In this document: positions 26,222-35,096 of the stretch, piece by piece
How positions within the stretch are numbered: the first letter of the stretch is position 1
Layout: each line of letters starts with the position of its first letter
Assembly: GCA_963650385.1 (NCBI GenBank)
Contig: CAVJLL010000005.1
Location: 20,696-84,695 of the forward strand
Direction of reading: 5' to 3'
DNA length: 64,000 nt
From: CAG-791 sp963650385
Lineage (GTDB): Bacteria; Bacillota; Clostridia; Lachnospirales; Lachnospiraceae
The notes under the pieces: generated by a model
Databases searched by the model: none
Seen by the model: the letters and a program-made list of their open reading frames with translations, nothing else
Told to the model about the DNA's origin: nothing
Program-made: the position numbers and the translations under genes

Positions 26222-27616
26222 CTATGCCCGGCAAAGATACCCACGCCAGTACAGCTCCTGCAGCAGATTCAAAACCCTGTCTGTCCCCGCTGCTCCCAGA
26301 TTCAACCCTCTTAATACGTTTCCCGGCTCCTGCGGATGCTGAAGCTGCTGCATGGCCTGCAGCAGGACCGGATGCGCATCCATGTAGTAGCCCGCATTGT
26401 CCGCCAGGAGCACAATTTGCTTTTTCCCCGTCCCGGTGCTGTTCTCCTCCGGAAACCACTTCGTCTCCGTCAGTCTTTCTCCAACCAGCATGCGTACATT
26501 GCGGTTGATCTGCACCGGTCTCCACAACGGAAGGCTTCCGAAGGCATGACTTCGGAACAGCTGCGTCAGGCCGCTCCGAAAGCTCTCCGCATCATGAAAC
26601 TCGGCGGTCCCCCAGACGCGATACCCCTTCGGAAACTGCTCCGACGGGAGCTCCGGCTCTATAAATTCCATCAGGCCGTCCACCATATTCACGCGCACGC
26701 CTGCAATGCAGCTGATGCTGTATCGCAGGAGCTTTTCCTTCGGCAGCTTCTTTCCCTGAGCGGCTCTGCCCGATTCCGAATACCGGTTCACCGACTCCGG
26801 ATTATTGCTTAAAACCTCCACATGCTCCAGCTCCATCGGCGTAAACAGATCCATCAGCTGCCGGAAATGCTGCAGCGATGTAGCCGACATCCGATAAGAC
26901 ACCCGCTGCCGCAGGCAGTCCGGTCCAATCCACGACAGAAGGCTTTTGGTTCTGTCCGGGTCACGCTGCGCCGCTGCCGAAGTTGTCTGCGGAACGGTTC
27001 CGTATATGTCCCGCATATCCGCCAGAAATTTCTCATAGTCCGGATTGTCCATCGGCTCTGTCCCAAAGTAGCACGGGCAGCTATCCGCAATGTCCCCCAG
27101 CAGTTCTCTGGTAATGGTCAGGACATCCCGCCACAGCTGCCGGTGCTCTTTGGTGTAAAGGTAATTCTCCTGCCATGGCTTCGCCTGAAATCCGCAGAAC
27201 GGACACTGGACCCTGCAGCCGCTGGATAATTCGAACGCCGCCGGAAAGTAATGTATGTTCGGATGCTCACGCATCGCTGCGCTTTCCAGAAAGCAACGGT
27301 TCCGCACGATATTGGCATAACGCCAGAGGCTCTCTGCCGCATACCGGTCCCGCGCCACCAGCCGCTCTTCCTCTCTCACGATCGCCCGGCTCCGCGCCGT
27401 ATATTCCTTCAGAAACGGATTGGCTGCAATTTCTTCTTCCGCCGGATTTCCCCGGCAAATCTGATGAATTGCATCCAGTACGGTCTCCGCATCCAGCGCA
27501 ATCCCGGATTTCTTAAAATGTGCTGCGATCTCGTCCGCGGCATGCAGGCGGAAGTCAGGATCCGAGTAAAACCACTCCATCATCCGCTTGCATTCAGCAT
27601 ATTCGCGTGCTGTCAT
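26222..27616 (-). CDS. Radical SAM protein resembling PoyD-type RiPP peptide epimerases
   Basis: A 464-residue protein with a radical-SAM motif CRVQCPFC (CxxxCxxC) in the context FELSSGCRVQCPFCGFQ, about residue 135. The N-terminal region (about residues 1-110) is helical and contains SDPDFR and a Pro/Asn turn, as in the radical-SAM family RiPP maturation epimerases typified by PoyD, which convert L- to D-residues in NHLP-leader peptides. There is no SPASM domain. The assignment rests on overall layout and cluster context rather than a full alignment. The start ATG overlaps the stop of the upstream SPASM enzyme by four bases (ATGA), so the two are translationally coupled. Target: most likely the precursor at 17023. 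Confidence 0.65.
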   Translation of the reverse strand: MTAREYAECKRMMEWFYSDPDFRLHAADEIAAHFKKSGIALDAETVLDAIHQICRGNPAEEEIAANPFLKEYTARSRAIVREEERLVARDRYAAESLWRYANIVRNRCFLESAAMREHPNIHYFPAAFELSSGCRVQCPFCGFQAKPWQENYLYTKEHRQLWRDVLTITRELLGDIADSCPCYFGTEPMDNPDYEKFLADMRDIYGTVPQTTSAAAQRDPDRTKSLLSWIGPDCLRQRVSYRMSATSLQHFRQLMDLFTPMELEHVEVLSNNPESVNRYSESGRAAQGKKLPKEKLLRYSISCIAGVRVNMVDGLMEFIEPELPSEQFPKGYRVWGTAEFHDAESFRSGLTQLFRSHAFGSLPLWRPVQINRNVRMLVGERLTETKWFPEENSTGTGKKQIVLLADNAGYYMDAHPVLLQAMQQLQHPQEPGNVLRGLNLGAAGTDRVLNLLQELYWRGYLCRA

Positions 27617-28986
27617 TTCTTCTCTCCGCCCTCGGCAGCTGCCTTCTGTGCTTGTGCCGCAGCCTGAGCGGCCTGTCGACGCTGCTGCTCCTGTTTGGCT
27701 TCATAGTGGAGCTCCAGCAGATCCTCCAGATTATCCCGGAAATAGGAACACGAGCTATGCTTCACGTCCGTATGCAGATTTTTCTGCCGGATTCTGTGAC
27801 ATCCTCCGTCACAAATCGGGAAACAGAAGCACTCCTTACACTCTTGCGAATCCAGATAGGAGCATCCCTCCATTCCTTCTGCCAGAAGTGCCATATTCCA
27901 ATTGTCAAAACGATCAATGGATCCGATGACCTTTTCCTTAAGCCCTACGTCATCCCAACACTTATACAGCTCTCCGTCCGGTCCGACAACATAGGCATTG
28001 CGGCAGTTCAGGGTACATCCCGGTCCCTTTTTCTGCGGGAACAGCGGAAGCGCCGTGATTCTCTCCTCTCTTGCCATTCTGGATATGAACTCTCCCTGCG
28101 CCTTCGGCTCAAAGAAGCAGCTGCAGTCCGGATGATCATCTCCCTTTACAAAGCCGGGATATACCGTAATTCTCTTCCCGAAATCCTTTGCATACCGTTT
28201 CCGAATCATGCGGAATACATCTGCATACTCGTCCTCATTGCGGCTGTCTACATTCACGCGAATATGAATCATTCCCTTGAAATTCGTGGCAAGAATCCGA
28301 TCAATATTATCCAGGATCACATCGTAGGTCGGTGCTCCGTTCTTTAAATATCTTCTCCCGTCGTGCGTCTCCTTCCTGCCGTCCAGCGTAATCTGAAGGT
28401 ATCCGATGTGCAGATCGTTTAATTTTGCAATTTTGTCATCCGTCATCAGGTAGCCATTTGTGATCATACTGGCAGTATAGGTTTTATCCATATCCTTCAG
28501 GCGTTTATCAATACTGAGAATCCGGTCAAAGGCCAGAAGCGGCTCTCCTCCGTACCAGATGATCGACAGATTGTCTGCCTTGAAGCTCTTAATAAAGCGG
28601 ATCAGCTTATCTTCCACCTCCTGGGTCATCGGTTTTCCTGTGCGGTTTCCCTCAAAGCAATAGCTGCAGTCAAAATTGCAGGCTCTGGTGACTGCAAGCG
28701 TCAGTGTAAGAGTATTCCCCGCATAACGCCGCGTCAGATTTCTCATCTTGATAATGTTGTACAGATCGTCGTCCCGATGGTCTTCTACCAGATAGCCCAG
28801 CGCACGCAGCCGCATGTACAGCATGGGGATCTTCGAATAATCGTATCCCTCCGGATCCTGCATAATCCCCCGGATAATCTCCACTTCCTCATCCGGTACC
28901 TTCATAAAGGCGCGCGATGCCGAATGGAACAGCAGCCATCCATTCCTCTGTGATTCAAACAACTTGCTGTATCTTGACCATTTCAT
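27613..28986 (-). CDS. SPASM-domain radical SAM peptide-modifying enzyme
   Basis: A 457-residue enzyme. The N-terminal 90 residues resemble a peptide-recognition (RRE-like) region. The radical-SAM site is CNFDCSYC (about residues 108-115), followed by the WYGGEPLL glycine-rich SAM motif. The C-terminal part is a SPASM domain with many cysteines (CTLNC, YKCWDD, CKECFCFPICDGGC, HSSC) that hold two auxiliary Fe-S clusters. SPASM enzymes of RiPP loci form thioether (sactionine/ranthipeptide) or carbon-carbon links, and a Cys-rich substrate lies in the same locus. An Ala/Gln-rich tail ends the protein. It lies 15 bp downstream of the second ABC gene. Cross-link chemistry cannot be read from sequence. 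Confidence 0.85.
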   Translation of the reverse strand: MKWSRYSKLFESQRNGWLLFHSASRAFMKVPDEEVEIIRGIMQDPEGYDYSKIPMLYMRLRALGYLVEDHRDDDLYNIIKMRNLTRRYAGNTLTLTLAVTRACNFDCSYCFEGNRTGKPMTQEVEDKLIRFIKSFKADNLSIIWYGGEPLLAFDRILSIDKRLKDMDKTYTASMITNGYLMTDDKIAKLNDLHIGYLQITLDGRKETHDGRRYLKNGAPTYDVILDNIDRILATNFKGMIHIRVNVDSRNEDEYADVFRMIRKRYAKDFGKRITVYPGFVKGDDHPDCSCFFEPKAQGEFISRMAREERITALPLFPQKKGPGCTLNCRNAYVVGPDGELYKCWDDVGLKEKVIGSIDRFDNWNMALLAEGMEGCSYLDSQECKECFCFPICDGGCHRIRQKNLHTDVKHSSCSYFRDNLEDLLELHYEAKQEQQRRQAAQAAAQAQKAAAEGGEKK

Positions 28987-29001
28987 CCTTACTCTCCTTT
29001 T

Positions 29002-31173
29002 TTATCCGGTCACCGTCTGGTAGCCGGCAAGTCTGTAAAACAATCCCTTCTGCTCCATCAGTTCTTTATAGCTTCCAATCTCTGCAATGCTGCCCTTTTC
29101 AAGTACAACAATGCGGTCACAGTGCACGACTGTTGACAACCGGTGTGCCACCACAATGCGTGTTGCATTATACGTATTCAGGCTCTGACAGATCTTCTCC
29201 TGCGATACATTGTCCAGTGCACTGGTTGCCTCATCAAACAGAAGAACGGTCGGCTGTCCGACCAGCGCCCTGGCGATCAGAATCCGCTGTCTTTCTCCGC
29301 CCGACAGAGTTCTGCCCTGCTCTGATACGAAGGTTTCCAGCCCCATCGGCATTTTCTCCACAACATCGGTCAGCTGCGAATCCTCCACTGCCTTCTGAAT
29401 TTCCTCCGGTGCAGCCTTGGGACAGGTCACCGTAATGTTGCGGCGGATCGTGCCGGAGAAGAGTCGTCCCTCCTGCAGCACCACGCCCAGCTTCTTTCTG
29501 AATTCCGGCAGGCAGAGCCTCTCCAGCGAAATTCCATCGTAATAGATCTGTCCCTTCAGCGGGGTTTCAAATCCCAGCAGCAGCCGAAGCAATGTGGATT
29601 TTCCGCAGCCGGTCTCACCGACAATTCCAATATACTCTCCCGGCTTTATATGAAGGGAAATATCCTTCAATACCATTTCCCCCTTTTTTTCATAGCAGAA
29701 GCTCACATGGGAAAGCTCAATATCTCCCTTCAGCGCTTTCGGGATATCCCCTTCCAGACTGCTCTCCGGCTCCATCCGCAGCAGCTCGGATGACTCCACC
29801 AGTGTGGGGATCGAGGATACGATATCCATCCCCGCATTGGCCACACTGCACATTGCGGCTGTAAACGCCGTCAATGCTGTCAAAAAGCCCATAAATATGC
29901 CAATATTGATGTCCAGGTTCTGTGTCGCATAGATCCAGTACAGCACCAGCATAGACAAGGCACTTCCGGATGTACTCAGGGCAGAGGAAAGTCTTTTGTT
30001 CCAGGCAATACTCTGATCCGCAAGCTCCGCCCCCGAAGCCAGCTCCATGTGTTCACATACTACGTCGTCCTCCGCTCCTGCCGTTCGAATGGATTCAATT
30101 CCCTGCAGAGACTGATAGAGGAACGATCGCTGCCGACCGATGGCTCTTGATTTGTCCTGCTGCGCCCTTCGGTCCAGAAAGCCTATCCCTATCGTAATGG
30201 CAACATTCAAAACCACAAATCCGGAAGAAATATGACTCAGGAGCGAGGAATACTGATGCATCTTCCAGATGTAGATCAGCGAAAAGGCACCGCGAAGGAG
30301 GATCTGCATCGCATTCTGAAATGCACTCATATAGGTTGAATTCATTTTCTGAATTCGATAGGCCTGCTCTGCACTCTCCTTCTCACGAAAGCACTTCTCC
30401 GGGAGATGGAAAATGTGATCATAGATTGCCCCCTGCAGTGCATAGCGAACGATACTGGTAATGCGATAGTTTTCCAACGCGCCCGTTACTGTAAAACACA
30501 GGTTTGCCGCCATGCATGAAAGAAGAACAACTCCAATGCCAATCAGCTGATCCACATCGCCGGTTGGTATAATCTCATCGAAGATCAGCTGATTCAATGT
30601 TGCAAGCTGTACCGAGATCAGTGTGACAATTCCCGTACACCCTATGCAGAACAGGAAATCAGACGGGCGAAAGGCCTTCAATGCCAATCTGAAAATATCC
30701 TGGAAGGTTACCTTTTTCGCAGGAAAGGTCCAATGGAACTCTACGGCCGTATTTTCCAGCTCCTCCAGCTCTTTCTTAGAAGCCGTATGCGAGCTTTTGT
30801 CTGCCGGATCAATCAATGTCACAGTTCCCCTGTGTCCCGGTTTACAGATCAGATATTCAGGGCTTCCCCTTTTCCTGCACAGAATGGGATAGGTCAGCAT
30901 CCGGTTCCAGTTCTTATCCAGTGTTACGGATCTGGAAATGAACCCGGAAACTCTGGCAATGTCCTCCAGTCCCGCATCCTGCCCGCATGCCTCGCGCACC
31001 CGTTCATAAGGTGCAATCGTAATCCCCATCAGCTGACAAAGGTAATTGGCCGCGTCATAAAGCGAATTGCCGCTCGGCTTCATACGGCTGAACTTACGTT
31101 TGGCTTTCTTCTCGAACGTAGATAATATGATATTGCAAGTGCGAGTCTGTACGGTCGTCATATTCTCTGACAT
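29002..31173 (-). CDS. NHLM-type RiPP ABC exporter, ATP-binding/permease protein
   Basis: A 723-residue fused permease-ATPase. The N-terminal 150 residues are a domain without C39 catalytic residues; six membrane helices follow, then an ATPase with Walker A GETGCGKST, signature TLSGGERQR and Walker B LLFDEATSALD. Pairing with a C39-bearing ABC and a HlyD-like gene is the hallmark of the NHLM bacteriocin export system, in which the two ABC proteins probably form a heterodimer. GGGAG precedes the ATG at 31173, 12 bp after the C39 transporter. Confidence 0.85.
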   Translation of the reverse strand: MSENMTTVQTRTCNIILSTFEKKAKRKFSRMKPSGNSLYDAANYLCQLMGITIAPYERVREACGQDAGLEDIARVSGFISRSVTLDKNWNRMLTYPILCRKRGSPEYLICKPGHRGTVTLIDPADKSSHTASKKELEELENTAVEFHWTFPAKKVTFQDIFRLALKAFRPSDFLFCIGCTGIVTLISVQLATLNQLIFDEIIPTGDVDQLIGIGVVLLSCMAANLCFTVTGALENYRITSIVRYALQGAIYDHIFHLPEKCFREKESAEQAYRIQKMNSTYMSAFQNAMQILLRGAFSLIYIWKMHQYSSLLSHISSGFVVLNVAITIGIGFLDRRAQQDKSRAIGRQRSFLYQSLQGIESIRTAGAEDDVVCEHMELASGAELADQSIAWNKRLSSALSTSGSALSMLVLYWIYATQNLDINIGIFMGFLTALTAFTAAMCSVANAGMDIVSSIPTLVESSELLRMEPESSLEGDIPKALKGDIELSHVSFCYEKKGEMVLKDISLHIKPGEYIGIVGETGCGKSTLLRLLLGFETPLKGQIYYDGISLERLCLPEFRKKLGVVLQEGRLFSGTIRRNITVTCPKAAPEEIQKAVEDSQLTDVVEKMPMGLETFVSEQGRTLSGGERQRILIARALVGQPTVLLFDEATSALDNVSQEKICQSLNTYNATRIVVAHRLSTVVHCDRIVVLEKGSIAEIGSYKELMEQKGLFYRLAGYQTVTG

Positions 31174-31185
31174 AGCATTCTCCCG

Positions 31186-33366
31186 TTATCCCTCGAGCAG
31201 TCTGCGATATTCCCCTTCCTGCTGCAGCAAGTCCTCATGCCTCCCGCATTGAACAATTCTTCCCCGGTCCATTACCAGAATCAGATCACAGCTGCGGATT
31301 GCCGACAGGCGATGTGCCACGATCACGCAGGATATTCCTCTTTCCAGGATATTCCGCATCACCTTGTCTTCCGTTTCCGGATCCATGGCACTCGTCGCCT
31401 CGTCCAGAAGGAGTATGGCAGGCTTTTCCGCCAGAGCTCTTGCGATCTGCAGCTTCTGCCGCTGGCCGCCGGAAAGATTTGCGGCACCTTCCTTCAACCG
31501 ATACTCCATTCCGCCCGGCAGTGTATTGACCATGTCATAGGCATCCGCACATTTCAGTGCCTCCACCATCTCCGCCTCGGATATCTCCTTGCTCCAGAAC
31601 GTCAGATTCTCACGTATGGTCCCTGCGAAAAAGAATGCACTCTGTCCGACTACAGCAATATTCTTCTTCAGAAGCTGTGGTGTCATATCCTGTATTCGAA
31701 TCCCATCATACCGAATTTCACCGCTCTGCGGATATAAAATACCGGCCAATATGCGTACAAGCGTGCTCTTGCCGCAGCCGGAGGCTCCCGTGATTCCCAG
31801 GCAACTCCCCGGCATGAGCCGGAAGCTGAGTTCCTGCAGCACCGGTGCCTGGGTAGTGCGGTAGGAAAAGGTGATATTGCGAACCTCAATCTCACCCTGC
31901 AGCGGCTTTACCGGCTGATTGGCTTCCTCTTCCTTCCGGAAACGGGCATCCTCTTCGGTCCCCTCGATATCCTCTATGCTGAGCATTTCCGCCTTCAGTG
32001 TCTGAATGCTCTGGCTGTAGCCGATCAGTTCGTTCATCGGCTGCGTAAATCCGCCCAGGAGCTGCACGAAAGCGGTCAGCATGCCTGCGGTAATGCTGCC
32101 GTTAATGACCAGTACGCCGCCGATCATCAATACCACAATCTGGAAAATGCCGGAAATAACGGACGGAAATGCACTCAGAATCTGCTGCGCCTTTCCCATG
32201 TCCTGTTCACTCCCGGTCGTCCCGCAGAAGGCCCCCAGGATGTCACTTGCATAATCTGTCTCTGCTCCGTTCGCCTTGATGGTGCTGAAGACCGACAAGC
32301 CGGCGCATAATAGGCCGGAAAGCCGGTTCTGATCCTGGCGCTGCTTCAGCGCCATTTCGCGAAGGACCTGCACCGGCAGAAGGCTTAAAACCATGTTCAG
32401 CACGGTTCCGAGCACGCCGATTGCCGTCAAGAGCGGACTGTATGTCCACAGCATCAGCAGATAAAATATCGATTCAAAGACATTCAGCACCGCATCAATC
32501 AGCTTATCTGCAAGAAAGCTGTTGATATCACCGTTGTTCTCTACCCGCTGTGACATCTCCCCCAAATATCTCTGATCAAAAAACGGGATCGGAAGGCGAA
32601 ATAAATGCCGCAGCAGCTGATAGTCGGTCAGTATATTCAGCTTCAGCTTCAATTTGGCCAGGGTCGCTGACCGGACCCACCCGAGCACGATCTGCAGAAC
32701 GTATACTCCCGCAAGGCACGTCAGCAGCAGCACAAGCTGACCGGTTCTGCCATTCATGACGACATGGTCCACATACAGCTGCAGCAGGATTGACATAAAA
32801 ATGCACGGAAAAACAAGAAGTCCTCCCGCCAGCAGCAGATAGACCACCGTACTCGTCTGTCCCAAAAGGCGCTCCTGCAGCAGCCGCAGCAGATCGCTGG
32901 GCTGTTCTTTTCTCTGGAAGTGCTCCGTTTCTTCGAAGTACAGCACAATGCCGGTAAATTCCCGGTCCAGCTCCTCCCAGGTGATCTTCCGGTGCCCCCT
33001 GGCCGGGTCATTGAGGTATACCCGTTTGCCGCGAATGCCTTCCAGAACCACAAAGTGATTAAATCCCCAGTGCAGGATACAGGGCAGCGGAAATTTCCGG
33101 AGCTCCTCCACTGATTTGGAAAAGCCATGCCCCTTCATGCCATAGTGCTCTGCCGCCAGAACCAGGTCTGCTGCACTGCTGCCGTCCCTGGATACTCCGC
33201 AGACATACCGCAGCTCCTCCATCGAGACATTGCAGTGATGATATTTCAGAATCATGAGGAGGCTGGCCGCGCCGCACTCTGCAGCCTCCACCTGAAAGAC
33301 CTCCGGTGTATGAACCCGCCGCGGTTGTTTTTGTGTATCTGACTTCCGTCGTCTGCTCTTCACCAT
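31186..33366 (-). CDS. NHLM-type C39 peptidase ABC exporter
   Basis: A 726-residue transporter that both cleaves leaders and exports peptides. The N-terminal C39 peptidase domain (about residues 18-150) has the catalytic Cys in AAECGAAS, His in HWGFNHFVVLEG and Asp in YLNDPARG. It is followed by six membrane helices and an ATPase with GASGCGKST, NLSGGQRQK and LLLDEATSAMD. C39 domains cut after double-glycine motifs, matching Gly84-Gly85 of the precursor at 17023. The start overlaps the HlyD-like gene's stop (TAATG), and the gene lies directly upstream of the second ABC exporter. Confidence 0.93.
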   Translation of the reverse strand: MVKSRRRKSDTQKQPRRVHTPEVFQVEAAECGAASLLMILKYHHCNVSMEELRYVCGVSRDGSSAADLVLAAEHYGMKGHGFSKSVEELRKFPLPCILHWGFNHFVVLEGIRGKRVYLNDPARGHRKITWEELDREFTGIVLYFEETEHFQRKEQPSDLLRLLQERLLGQTSTVVYLLLAGGLLVFPCIFMSILLQLYVDHVVMNGRTGQLVLLLTCLAGVYVLQIVLGWVRSATLAKLKLKLNILTDYQLLRHLFRLPIPFFDQRYLGEMSQRVENNGDINSFLADKLIDAVLNVFESIFYLLMLWTYSPLLTAIGVLGTVLNMVLSLLPVQVLREMALKQRQDQNRLSGLLCAGLSVFSTIKANGAETDYASDILGAFCGTTGSEQDMGKAQQILSAFPSVISGIFQIVVLMIGGVLVINGSITAGMLTAFVQLLGGFTQPMNELIGYSQSIQTLKAEMLSIEDIEGTEEDARFRKEEEANQPVKPLQGEIEVRNITFSYRTTQAPVLQELSFRLMPGSCLGITGASGCGKSTLVRILAGILYPQSGEIRYDGIRIQDMTPQLLKKNIAVVGQSAFFFAGTIRENLTFWSKEISEAEMVEALKCADAYDMVNTLPGGMEYRLKEGAANLSGGQRQKLQIARALAEKPAILLLDEATSAMDPETEDKVMRNILERGISCVIVAHRLSAIRSCDLILVMDRGRIVQCGRHEDLLQQEGEYRRLLEG

Positions 33367-33983
33367 TATTCATCCTCAAACAACTGCTCTAATGCAGGAA
33401 TTCCTACTGCAATCGGACGTTCCTTCGATGTCACAATGGACATGCTCACGAAGGTCCCGTTATGAAGCGACAGCGATCCTCCCCTGGGGTTGCTCCAGTA
33501 GTATCCGTTTTCCATCTGCGAATCCTCCTGCAGCTTGCAGATCACGGTCATCATCGGTGTATTGCTCTGCTGATATGCGCGCACCAGGGCATCATTTCCC
33601 AGAAGTGACTGCATTTCCTCCTCTGTGGCCGCATAGTCATCCACATAAGAGATAACCCCCTTCATATGTCCGTATTTCTGCTGGTTATAGCCGGCCATGT
33701 ACATGGTCACCTCCATGCCTACCTCAAGCGATTTACCGCTTGTCATCGGCAGAAAGGTTATGATCTCCCCCTCGGATGTGACCCCGGGATGATAGATTCC
33801 TGTTGCACTGACATTCTCCGTAATCCATCCGGTACACGACCAGACCAGCACGGAAATCACGATGATGAAGCCTCCCAGCAGGATCAGCCACATGGGTGCT
33901 GAGGTCACTGTAATCATCTTATCCAGCTGCATTACCGTCGAATTCTCATCCGCTTTTTTGCGATAGATTCCTTCCATTCCCAT
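33366..33983 (-). CDS. Short HlyD-like secretion adaptor of the NHLM system
   Basis: A 205-residue protein with a cytoplasmic N-terminus, one membrane helix (about residues 31-52) and an extracellular beta-rich part containing FLPMTSGKSLEVGMEVTMYMAGY, the barrel motif of HlyD-type membrane-fusion proteins. It lacks the long coiled-coil hairpin, so it is much shorter than most HlyD proteins. It opens the NHLM cassette and overlaps the C39 transporter by one base. The ATG at 33983 has GGGAGG only three bases away; the ATG at 33977 has better spacing and may be the true start. The role as adaptor is inferred from gene order. Confidence 0.75.
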   Translation of the reverse strand: MGMEGIYRKKADENSTVMQLDKMITVTSAPMWLILLGGFIIVISVLVWSCTGWITENVSATGIYHPGVTSEGEIITFLPMTSGKSLEVGMEVTMYMAGYNQQKYGHMKGVISYVDDYAATEEEMQSLLGNDALVRAYQQSNTPMMTVICKLQEDSQMENGYYWSNPRGGSLSLHNGTFVSMSIVTSKERPIAVGIPALEQLFEDE

Positions 33984-34079
33984 TGGCCTCCCATTGGTCC
34001 CATGGCCGTTCTCTGTTGATGTACAGCTCTTCCATGTCCCGTCAATCTGTACAGCGTGTTCACATTACATCTGCGCACC

Positions 34080-35096
34080 TCACCCCACCGGAATCCCCCG
34101 CAGCCGCATCGACAGCCGGTGCGCGCGCCGCACCAGGACGGGTGCCGCGGCCAGGATCGTCAGGTACACCCGGTCCCGGTGCGTCAGGTACGGATTTTCC
34201 CGGATGTCGGTGCGGTGCTGCCGCAGATACTCCACCACATTCCGGTAGAATACATTTTCCCTCTGCATATCCGCAATGGGGACATGCAGCATATAATCCA
34301 GCCGCTCGTACAGGCCAAACCGCCGGGCCGCCACCTGGAGCTTGGGATAGCGCGGCACAAGGTGCTCCTCCACGTAATCCGACGCCTCGATGATCGCAAT
34401 ATAGGCCCTCGAGAACTGCCCCGCGCTGCGGCGCCTTGTCAGACTCCCGCTCCGATGCACGACGCGGTAGCCGATCTGCGGCAGATTGTAAATCCCGTCA
34501 ATCACATCCACGAGGTGCGTCTCCAGGTCGAAATCCTCGCACAGCGCCCCCACCTTAAAGGGATGCTCCAGCAGAATCCTCCTGGGAGTCAGCTTCGTAC
34601 AGAACGACGCATCGCCGGTGTACAGGAGCATGCTCTGAATAAACAGGACCGGCGAGACCAGCACCGGCTCTTCCGGGGGCAGCACCGCCGCCGGGAGGGG
34701 CCTCCCCGCTTCGTCGATTTCCTCCCGCCCGATCTGGATCTGCACATTGGTATGTCCGGCGACCCGCATGGCCTCCATGCCGGCGCGGAGGTGCTCCAGC
34801 ATATCCGGATAAACAAGGTCATCCGAATCCACAAAGCTGATGTACTCGCCCCTTGCCGCGAGGACCCCGGCATTGCGCGCCGCGGACAGACCCTGATTTT
34901 CCTGGCTGATGACGCGAATGCGGGGATCACACTTCTCCAGCTCCCAGCACACCTCCAGAGATCCGTCCGTCGAGCCGTCATTCACCAGCAGAATTTCAAA
35001 ATCCGGGTCCGTCTGTGCCTGGACGGCCGCCACTGTTTTCCGCAGAAACGGTTCTGAGTTGTAAACGGGCACTACCACTGAAATCTGTTCGTTCAC
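34080..35096 (-). CDS. Family 2 glycosyltransferase
   Basis: A 338-residue GT-A fold transferase with ISVVVPVYNSEPFLRKTV, the VNDGSTDGSLE and FVDSDD (DXD-type metal site) motifs. I set the start at a GTG at 35096 that overlaps the preceding gene's stop (GTGA) and has AGGAGGAGC just upstream; an in-frame ATG at 35270 would overlap the previous gene deeply and code a low-complexity stretch. It is the last gene of the polysaccharide cluster, 96 bp before the NHLM adaptor. Sugar donor and acceptor cannot be predicted. Confidence 0.85.
   Translation of the reverse strand: MNEQISVVVPVYNSEPFLRKTVAAVQAQTDPDFEILLVNDGSTDGSLEVCWELEKCDPRIRVISQENQGLSAARNAGVLAARGEYISFVDSDDLVYPDMLEHLRAGMEAMRVAGHTNVQIQIGREEIDEAGRPLPAAVLPPEEPVLVSPVLFIQSMLLYTGDASFCTKLTPRRILLEHPFKVGALCEDFDLETHLVDVIDGIYNLPQIGYRVVHRSGSLTRRRSAGQFSRAYIAIIEASDYVEEHLVPRYPKLQVAARRFGLYERLDYMLHVPIADMQRENVFYRNVVEYLRQHRTDIRENPYLTHRDRVYLTILAAAPVLVRRAHRLSMRLRGIPVG

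Noticed and set aside
26181..26525. A 115-residue N-terminal extension of the giant surface protein
   Set aside because: It overlaps the epimerase-like gene and would bury the signal peptide; the ATG at 26180 has a ribosome site and a proper signal sequence.
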